DNA from: Gammaproteobacteria bacterium
Lineage (GTDB): Bacteria; Pseudomonadota; Gammaproteobacteria; Competibacterales; Competibacteraceae
Length of the DNA stretch: 6,380 nt
NCBI GenBank assembly: GCA_003562535.1
Contig: PWUP01000309.1
Location: 1-6,380 of the forward strand
Reading direction: 5' to 3'
Numbering within the stretch: the stretch's first letter is position 1; each line of letters starts with the position of its first letter. The notes under the pieces were generated by a model. It worked only from the letters and a program-made list of their open reading frames with translations, had not been told where the DNA came from and made no database searches. Positions 1 to 6,380 of the stretch are shown here, in pieces. The position numbers were made by a program, and so were the translations under genes.

Positions 1-1160
1 CCCAAGGCAATAACGCAGGCACCGGTCAGGGTGGCGATGTCAATGACCACCGCCGGCTCAAACCGCTCGCAGTAAGTCAGGGCATCGCACAGCACCAAAC
101 GCCCCTCAGCGTCGGTATTCAGCACCTCAATGGTTTGGCCGGACAAGCTGGTGATGATATCGCCGGGTTTGGTGGCACGACCATCGGGCATGTTTTCCGC
201 CGCAGCGACAATGCCAATCACGTTCAACGGCAACTGCAGCTCTGCACAGGCTTTCAGGGTACCGAAAACGCTGGCCGCACCGCACATATCGAATTTCATC
301 TCGTCCATAGCGGCTGAGGGCTTGATGGAAATGCCCCCGGTATCGAAGGTAATGCCCTTGCCGATCAGCACAATCGGCGCTTGTTTTTTCGGACCATTGC
401 GGTACTCCATCACCAACATCCGCGTCGGTTCGCGACTGCCACGACCGACCGATAACAAGGCTCCTGCGCCGAGTTTGGTTAAGGCGTCTTCATCCAATAC
501 CGTAGTTTTAATCGGCTCATACTGTTTAGCCAAGGCTTCAGCTTGGCTGGCCAGATCACTGGGGGTGCAGCGATTACCGGGTAAATTCCCCAGATCACGC
601 GCCAGCGCCACACCCAGACCAATGGCCTGAGCTTGGGCAGCCGCCTGTTCCGCCTCGGGCAGGGTTTTGCGCCGACTGACGCCTAAGGTGAGCTCGGTGA
701 GCGCCGGTGGCGGCGCATCAGATTGGCTTTTGCACTGCACAAACTGATAACTGGCCGCCATAATGCCTTCGGCGGCTTGGCGCACATTCCAGATTTCATC
801 ACGGTCTTTAACGGCTAAAGTGGTAAGATACACCGTCGCCTGGCTGACGCGGATATCGAGCAGGGTGCGTGCCGTGTGGCTGATAATCTGCCGGTAGCGC
901 CGAGCGTCGAGTTCTTGGGTTTTGCCGCAGCCGATCACCACCACCCGTTCGCTGCGCAGACCGGACAGGTCGTATAACACCTGGGCTTGGCCTAACTTAC
1001 CGCTAAGATCACCGCGTTCTAACCAACGACTCAGCGCGCCGTCGCTGGCCTTGTCAACCTGCTGAGCGGCTGCCGATAGCGACTGATCTGCGAACACGCC
1101 GACCACAAGACACGATCCGCCTTGTTTAGCCGGATTACCACTGGTGACACTGAATTTCAT
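1..1160 (-). CDS. pepA: Leucyl aminopeptidase (PepA, peptidase family M17), N-terminal 386 codons, cut by window edge
   Basis: Cytosolic two-metal aminopeptidase that removes N-terminal residues, leucine preferentially, from peptides. The E. coli protein is a hexamer that also binds DNA (Xer site-specific recombination, carAB repression). Translating the minus strand from the ATG at 1160 gives one open frame to the left edge. It starts MKFSVTSGNPAKQGG and reads through a PepA-like N-terminal domain (about residues 1-170) into the catalytic domain. Visible active-site elements are IGKGITFDTGG with metal ligands K268 and D273, catalytic K280 in GGISIKP, D291 in MKFDMCGAA, and the M17 signature NTDAEGRL with D350, E352 and R354. 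These sit two residues before the E. coli numbering (K270, D275, K282, D293, D352, E354, R356), so the start agrees with the family. The visible end is IDIATLTGACVIAL. With a usual length near 500 residues, about 115 C-terminal residues lie outside. A GAGAG ribosome binding site lies 8 nt upstream of the ATG. No frameshift or missing key residue is seen. Identification is firm; secondary DNA-binding roles in this organism are unknown. Confidence 0.97.
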   Translation of the reverse strand, partial: MKFSVTSGNPAKQGGSCLVVGVFADQSLSAAAQQVDKASDGALSRWLERGDLSGKLGQAQVLYDLSGLRSERVVVIGCGKTQELDARRYRQIISHTARTLLDIRVSQATVYLTTLAVKDRDEIWNVRQAAEGIMAASYQFVQCKSQSDAPPPALTELTLGVSRRKTLPEAEQAAAQAQAIGLGVALARDLGNLPGNRCTPSDLASQAEALAKQYEPIKTTVLDEDALTKLGAGALLSVGRGSREPTRMLVMEYRNGPKKQAPIVLIGKGITFDTGGISIKPSAAMDEMKFDMCGAASVFGTLKACAELQLPLNVIGIVAAAENMPDGRATKPGDIITSLSGQTIEVLNTDAEGRLVLCDALTYCERFEPAVVIDIATLTGACVIAL

Positions 1161-1168
1161 GCAAGATT

Positions 1169-1173
1169 CTCTC
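1169..1173 (-). promoter_or_regulatory. Ribosome binding site of pepA
   Basis: On the minus strand GAGAG lies 8 nt upstream of the pepA ATG at 1160, a normal Shine-Dalgarno position, and supports that start. The pepA promoter must lie further right in the same 60-bp gap. Only poor matches are visible on the minus strand (TTGCGG at 1205-1210 and AT-rich sequence around 1184-1192), so I do not call a pepA promoter. Confidence 0.6.
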
Positions 1174-1184
1174 AAAGGTTTTAT

Positions 1185-1193
1185 TGATATAAT
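1185..1193 (+). promoter_or_regulatory. Extended -10 promoter element for lptFG
   Basis: TGATATAAT is an exact extended -10 element (TG, one base, TATAAT) on the plus strand in the pepA/lptF divergent gap. No convincing -35 hexamer is present at 15-18 bp spacing, which is tolerated by extended -10 sigma-70 promoters. Transcription would be expected to start near 1200, giving a leader of only about 20 nt before the lptF ATG at 1221. That leader has no clear Shine-Dalgarno sequence (CTCGGTATC immediately precedes the ATG). The assignment is by pattern only. Confidence 0.6.
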
Positions 1194-1220
1194 GCCTAGT
1201 TTAACCGCAATCTCGGTATC

Positions 1221-2339
1221 ATGACCACAATCCGCGACCGGCTGGGTCTGTTCGGCATTATCGACCGCTATCTGCTGCGGGAAATCCTGCTCGCAGGCTT
1301 GGCCATTGTTGTTGTGCTGTTGGCGATGGTGATCAGCTATCGTTTGGCGCGCTATCTCAATCAAGCCGCCAGCGGTTTGCTGGCACAAGATGTGATTTGG
1401 TTGCTGCTGGGTTTGCAAGCGGTGCGTTTTTTAGTGATTCTGATTCCGCTGGCAGCTTTGTTGGCGATTATGTTGACCCTCGGGCGGCTGTATCGCGACA
1501 GTGAAATGGCAGCCCTGCAAGCTTGCGGTTTGCAACCCCGGCACCTGTATCGCCCCCTGCTGTTATTCACTTTGCCTCTGGCGGGGTTACTCGCTTGGAT
1601 GACCCTGGACTTAGTACCGCGGGCGATTACTCTACATGAGCAGGTCAGTGAACGAGCGCGTGAACAAGCGGAATTGACCTTGCTGACTCCCGGCCAGTTT
1701 CGGGTGGTGATGCAAGGCCAGCATGTGATCTATATCGGGGCGCTCAGTGAGGATAATTTGCAACTGCGCGATGTGTTTGTGCGCAGCCTGACCGCCGATG
1801 GCCAGGTGATTACCACGGCGCGGCGCGGTCGCCAGCGCATTGATACTCAAGAAAACAGTCGTTATCTGATTCTCGAAGACGGCTTCCGCTATGAACAAAA
1901 CAGCGAGGGTTATAATACCCTGCATTTCGAAACCTTAACCCTGCGTTTGGAGACGTTCCAGCGCGATTTTGAAATCCGTCGCCACGAAGCCCGTCCGACC
2001 CGTGAATTATTAGCCAGCGATGAACCGGCATTACGCGCTGAATTGCAACAGCGGCTCAGCGCGCCGCTGGCGTTGGTATTACTGACGCTATTAGCGCCCT
2101 TGCTGGCACATTCCAATCCGCGTGAGGGGCGTTATGGGCGGGTGGTGCTGGCGCTGCTGATTTATGGGGTCTACGTCAATATGCTCACTGTGGGGCAAAA
2201 CTGGTTAGAGCGTGAGCGTCTGCCGCTAGCGCTCGGCTTGTGGTGGATTCACGCCCTGATGGCCGGACTGGTGCTGACCCTGATGCTGCAACACCATACA
2301 CCGACTTGGTTGCTAAAACTCACACGGCGGCGCGCATGA
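1221..2339 (+). CDS. lptF: LptF, inner-membrane permease subunit of the LptB2FG lipopolysaccharide exporter
   Basis: With LptG and the cytoplasmic ATPase LptB, LptF extracts lipopolysaccharide from the outer leaflet of the inner membrane and passes it to LptC and the periplasmic bridge. The 372-residue protein has the YjgP/YjgQ family layout: TM1 about 21-41, TM2 57-88, TM3 111-132, a large periplasmic beta-jellyroll region about 133-272 (FRVVMQGQHVIYIG, DVFVRS, RYLILEDGFRYE), then TM4 279-297, TM5 305-327 and TM6 334-356. YRDSEMAALQACGL (91-104) matches the E. coli coupling helix YTESEITVMHACG that docks onto LptB; E95 corresponds to E84 there. The N terminus is about 11 residues longer than E. 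coli LptF. An in-frame TAG at 1197-1199 and no other nearby ATG make 1221 the only good start, although its Shine-Dalgarno is weak. The stop overlaps the lptG start. LptB and LptA/C are not in this window. Symbol certain by family and by the adjacent lptG. Confidence 0.95.
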   Translation: MTTIRDRLGLFGIIDRYLLREILLAGLAIVVVLLAMVISYRLARYLNQAASGLLAQDVIWLLLGLQAVRFLVILIPLAALLAIMLTLGRLYRDSEMAALQACGLQPRHLYRPLLLFTLPLAGLLAWMTLDLVPRAITLHEQVSERAREQAELTLLTPGQFRVVMQGQHVIYIGALSEDNLQLRDVFVRSLTADGQVITTARRGRQRIDTQENSRYLILEDGFRYEQNSEGYNTLHFETLTLRLETFQRDFEIRRHEARPTRELLASDEPALRAELQQRLSAPLALVLLTLLAPLLAHSNPREGRYGRVVLALLIYGVYVNMLTVGQNWLERERLPLALGLWWIHALMAGLVLTLMLQHHTPTWLLKLTRRRA

Positions 2340-3400
2340 ATTTACTCGATCGCTATATCTTCCGGGTAGTGCTGGGTTCAACCCTGGTGGTGCTGGTGGT
2401 GCTGCTGGTCTTGGATACCTTTTTCAGCCTGCTGGATGAATTGGGGCGCACCGGTACCGGCGATTATGGTCTGAGCGCTGTATTGTATTACCTCCTGCTC
2501 GGGGTACCCGGACAGATTTATGAAACCCTACCGGTCGCCTTGCTGGTCGGTGGGTTACTCGGCATGGGCGGTTTGGCCAATCACAGTGAATTGGTGGTGA
2601 TGCGCAGTGCCGGGCGTTCGGTCGTGCGGATTGTTGGCTCGGCGCTGCAAGCCGGTTTAGTGCTGAGCGTGCTGGCCTTGCTGCTGGGCGAATTCGTTGC
2701 CCCCTATACCGACCGCCTGGCTAAGGATTTTCGTTTCACTGCCCGCACCGGCAATACCATGCTGTATCCCGGTTACAGCTTCTGGGCGCGTGACGGAGAG
2801 GCGATTGTTGGGATTGGCACGATTTTACCCGGTCCGGTGTTGGTTGATGTGGCGATTTACCGGCTGGATGACTCTGCGCGTTTGCGTCATCTGACCCAAG
2901 CCCAACGCGCTCACTATGCCGAGGGTTATTGGCATCTGGAGCAGGTCACAGAACGGCAGATCAGCCCACAAAGAATTGATATTGTGACCAAAGATCACGG
3001 CGAATGGCGCTCGGTGGTGACGCCGCAGACCTTAGAAGTCTTGGCGGCTGATCCGGCTGATCTGGCGATGCGTGAAACCCTGACCTATATCACCTACCTG
3101 AAAGAGAATGGCCTGGACACTCGCCCCTATGAGCTGGCCTTTTGGACGAAAGTTGTGGCACCACTGGCTAATCTGGCCATGTTATTTATTGCCATGCCGT
3201 TTGCGTTCAGCCAACAGCGCAGCATCAGCACCGGTCAGCGTCTGGTCATCGGTATTCTGATTGGCTTATTATTTTATTTATTCAATCGTTTGCTGGGTAA
3301 TGTCGTGTTGCTGTACGGATTACCCCCCTTACTCGGTGCCTGCTTACCGATGCTGGTGCTGTACAGCATTGGTTGGTGGGCGTTGTCACGGGTGCGTTAG
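2336..3400 (+). CDS. lptG: LptG, inner-membrane permease subunit of the LptB2FG lipopolysaccharide exporter
   Basis: Partner of LptF in the lipopolysaccharide exporter. The ATG at 2336 overlaps the lptF stop as ATGA (2336-2339), which implies translational coupling; upstream only GC-rich sequence (CGGCGG) resembles a ribosome binding site. The frame is open back to 2240, but starting there would place 32 alien residues before the family N terminus. From 2336 the protein is 354 residues and starts MNLLDRYIFR, matching the VLDRYI start region of E. coli LptG (360 residues). Predicted segments: TM1 about 9-30, TM2 48-83, TM3 98-122, periplasmic jellyroll about 123-265 (LYPGYSFWARDGEAIVGIG, EGYWHLEQV, LADPADLAM-type region), TM4 273-291, TM5 301-320, TM6 323-350. 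HSELVVMRSAG (83-93) is the coupling helix contacting LptB, with E85 equivalent to E. coli E88. By alignment from memory, E. coli lysines 34 and 62 are S31 and G59 here. No terminator hairpin is visible after the TAG. Confidence 0.95.
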   Translation: MNLLDRYIFRVVLGSTLVVLVVLLVLDTFFSLLDELGRTGTGDYGLSAVLYYLLLGVPGQIYETLPVALLVGGLLGMGGLANHSELVVMRSAGRSVVRIVGSALQAGLVLSVLALLLGEFVAPYTDRLAKDFRFTARTGNTMLYPGYSFWARDGEAIVGIGTILPGPVLVDVAIYRLDDSARLRHLTQAQRAHYAEGYWHLEQVTERQISPQRIDIVTKDHGEWRSVVTPQTLEVLAADPADLAMRETLTYITYLKENGLDTRPYELAFWTKVVAPLANLAMLFIAMPFAFSQQRSISTGQRLVIGILIGLLFYLFNRLLGNVVLLYGLPPLLGACLPMLVLYSIGWWALSRVR

Positions 3401-3404
3401 ATGC

Positions 3405-3433
3405 CTAACAGTGACCAGTAATCATGGTATCAT
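3405..3433 (+). promoter_or_regulatory. Probable sigma-70 promoter of acnA
   Basis: CTAACA (3405-3410, four of six matches to TTGACA), a 17-bp spacer, then TATCAT (3428-3433, five of six to TATAAT) preceded by TGG, which gives an extended -10. Transcription would start near 3440, about 30 nt ahead of the acnA ATG. It lies immediately after the lptG stop, so acnA can be transcribed separately even if some lptFG readthrough occurs. ATCAT is directly repeated (3421-3425 and 3429-3433), so the -10 sits in the second copy. I see no recognisable CRP, FNR or ArcA site. Confidence 0.5.
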
Positions 3434-3460
3434 CCGTCTGTTGTGCCCCACCTTTGTGCT

Positions 3461-3466
3461 GGAGAA
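3461..3466 (+). promoter_or_regulatory. Ribosome binding site that fixes the acnA start
   Basis: GGAGAA is the strongest Shine-Dalgarno in the window. GGAG ends 6 nt before the ATG at 3471 and 9 nt before a second in-frame ATG at 3474, so either methionine could initiate. It argues against the in-frame start at 3261, which lies inside lptG. Confidence 0.8.
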
Positions 3467-3470
3467 ATTA

Positions 3471-6140
<2,670 letters not shown>

Positions 6141-6148
6141 ATGGCAAA

Positions 6149-6165
6149 GGTGGGCAATGCCCACC
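6149..6165. repeat. Short palindrome (GGTGGGC-AAT-GCCCACC) just after acnA
   Basis: A perfect 7-bp stem with a 3-nt loop starts 8 nt after the acnA stop. No T tract follows (CTACCC comes next), so it is not a classic intrinsic terminator, though it could protect the acnA mRNA 3' end. Read on the minus strand with its flank it is GGTAGGGTGGGC followed by ATTGCCCACC, which resembles a dispersed GTAGGGTGGGC-type intergenic repeat I know from several gammaproteobacteria. The partial string AGGGTGGGC recurs at 6221-6229. The family assignment is from memory. Confidence 0.7.
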
Positions 6166-6176
6166 CTACCCAAACT

Positions 6177-6207
6177 GTCATTCCGCCATGGACTGGCGGA
6201 ATCCAGT
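6177..6207 (+). repeat. Palindromic repeat copy 1 (GTCATTCCGCCA type)
   Basis: A perfect 9-bp stem, ATTCCGCCA (6180-6188) and TGGCGGAAT (6194-6202), encloses the 5-nt loop TGGAC. The flanks GTC and CCAGT are shared with the inverted copy at 6292-6322; the two 31-nt units differ at only two positions, both in the loop. The form GTCATTCC-stem-GGAATCCAG resembles dispersed palindromes of many beta- and gammaproteobacteria, including the dRS3-like class of Neisseria. This resemblance is from memory. Confidence 0.8.
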
Positions 6208-6291
6208 CACAGGGAGGTGAAGGGTGGGCTGAGCACGGGGGTCGAATGTGACCCTGATGCCGCTACTGACTCACAGGCAGCCATCCTTGGC
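6208..6291. other. 84-bp non-coding core between the inverted palindromic repeats
   Basis: The core has no plausible coding frame. It holds a small hairpin GGGTC-GAATGT-GACCC (6239-6254), a weaker one GCCA-TCCT-TGGC (6280-6291) touching the right repeat, a direct 7-mer TCACAGG (6207-6213, overlapping the left repeat end by one base, and 6271-6277), and the fragment AGGGTGGGC (6221-6229) shared with the reverse complement of the palindrome next to acnA. It looks like the interior of a small non-autonomous element, but no transposase or established element family can be shown. Confidence 0.45.
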
Positions 6292-6322
6292 ACTGGATTC
6301 CGCCAATCCCTGGCGGAATGAC
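6292..6322 (-). repeat. Palindromic repeat copy 2, inverted relative to copy 1
   Basis: A perfect 9-bp stem, ATTCCGCCA (6297-6305) and TGGCGGAAT (6311-6319), encloses the loop ATCCC. Its reverse complement matches the unit at 6177-6207 at 29 of 31 positions, and the match stops abruptly on both sides. Five bases outside each unit (AAACT at 6172-6176, GAGGT at 6323-6327) are not alike, so no target-site duplication is visible at these boundaries. Confidence 0.8.
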
Positions 6323-6351
6323 GAGGTGGATGATGGTAGGCTCGGTATGCA

Positions 6352-6373
6352 TTCCCACGCAGGAGCGTGGGAA
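6352..6373. repeat. Palindromic repeat of the TTCCCACGC / GCGTGGGAA family
   Basis: A perfect 9-bp stem, TTCCCACGC (6352-6360) and GCGTGGGAA (6365-6373), with the tetraloop AGGA, is followed by CGAG. Palindromes of this form are, from memory, frequent between genes in many gammaproteobacteria. It is a different family from the two units before it. It reaches nearly to the right window edge, so further repeats may follow outside. Confidence 0.75.
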
Positions 6374-6380
6374 CGAGCAA

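Noticed and set aside
130..630. A 166-codon plus-strand open frame opposite pepA
   Set aside because: It lies fully antisense to the conserved PepA catalytic domain, has no recognisable domain, and the pepA reading explains the DNA completely.
2240..2335. Longer N terminus for LptG
   Set aside because: The 32 extra residues would overlap lptF by about 100 bases and have no counterpart in the family. The ATG in the ATGA overlap matches the family start.
3401..3421. Six-codon open frame (ATG to TAA) immediately after the lptG stop, a possible leader peptide
   Set aside because: It begins upstream of the predicted acnA transcription start, has no attenuator-like structure or codon run, and such a length is expected by chance.
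3261..3470. A 70-residue N-terminal extension of AcnA
   Set aside because: It runs inside lptG in another frame, is cysteine-rich and unlike aconitase, and the GGAGAA site plus family length fix the start at 3471 or 3474.
6149..6165. Intrinsic terminator for acnA
   Set aside because: The hairpin is compact and GC-rich but is followed by CTACCC and not by a T run, so I call it only a repeat.
6177..6373. CRISPR array
   Set aside because: The repeated units are inverted rather than direct, of different families, and not regularly spaced; no cas genes are present.

Overview
The window looks like ordinary chromosomal DNA from a gammaproteobacterium. The evidence is a PepA-type leucyl aminopeptidase divergent from an lptF-lptG pair (the usual gammaproteobacterial arrangement), close residue-by-residue agreement of PepA, LptF, LptG and AcnA with their Escherichia coli counterparts as I remember them, and a cluster of short palindromic repeats of a kind common in Methylococcales, Thiotrichales, Chromatiales and related lineages. 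I cannot name the genus from sequence alone.

Layout. Positions 1-1160 (minus strand) hold the first 386 codons of pepA, cut by the left window edge. A 60-bp divergent intergenic region (1161-1220) carries a perfect extended -10 element reading rightward into lptF. lptF (1221-2339) and lptG (2336-3400) overlap by four bases (ATGA) and encode the two inner-membrane subunits of the LptB2FG lipopolysaccharide exporter. A 70-bp gap (3401-3470) contains a plausible sigma-70 promoter and a good ribosome binding site, followed by acnA (3471-6140), a full-length AcnA-type aconitase with all three iron-sulfur cluster cysteines. The last 240 bases (6141-6380) have no gene. They hold four palindromic hairpins from three sequence families, two of which are 31-nt inverted copies of each other around an 84-bp core.

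How the genes relate. LptF and LptG form one complex and are very probably co-transcribed and translationally coupled. PepA (peptide turnover, and in E. coli also DNA binding) shares only the regulatory region with them. AcnA (citrate to isocitrate in the TCA/glyoxylate cycles) has its own promoter and no obvious functional link to lipopolysaccharide export.

I found no undescribed defence, mobile or biosynthetic system here. The part most worth a second look is the palindrome cluster downstream of acnA, which resembles a small non-autonomous, MITE- or REP-like element without cargo. The overlapping divergent promoter region and changes at two lysine positions of LptG are minor secondary points.
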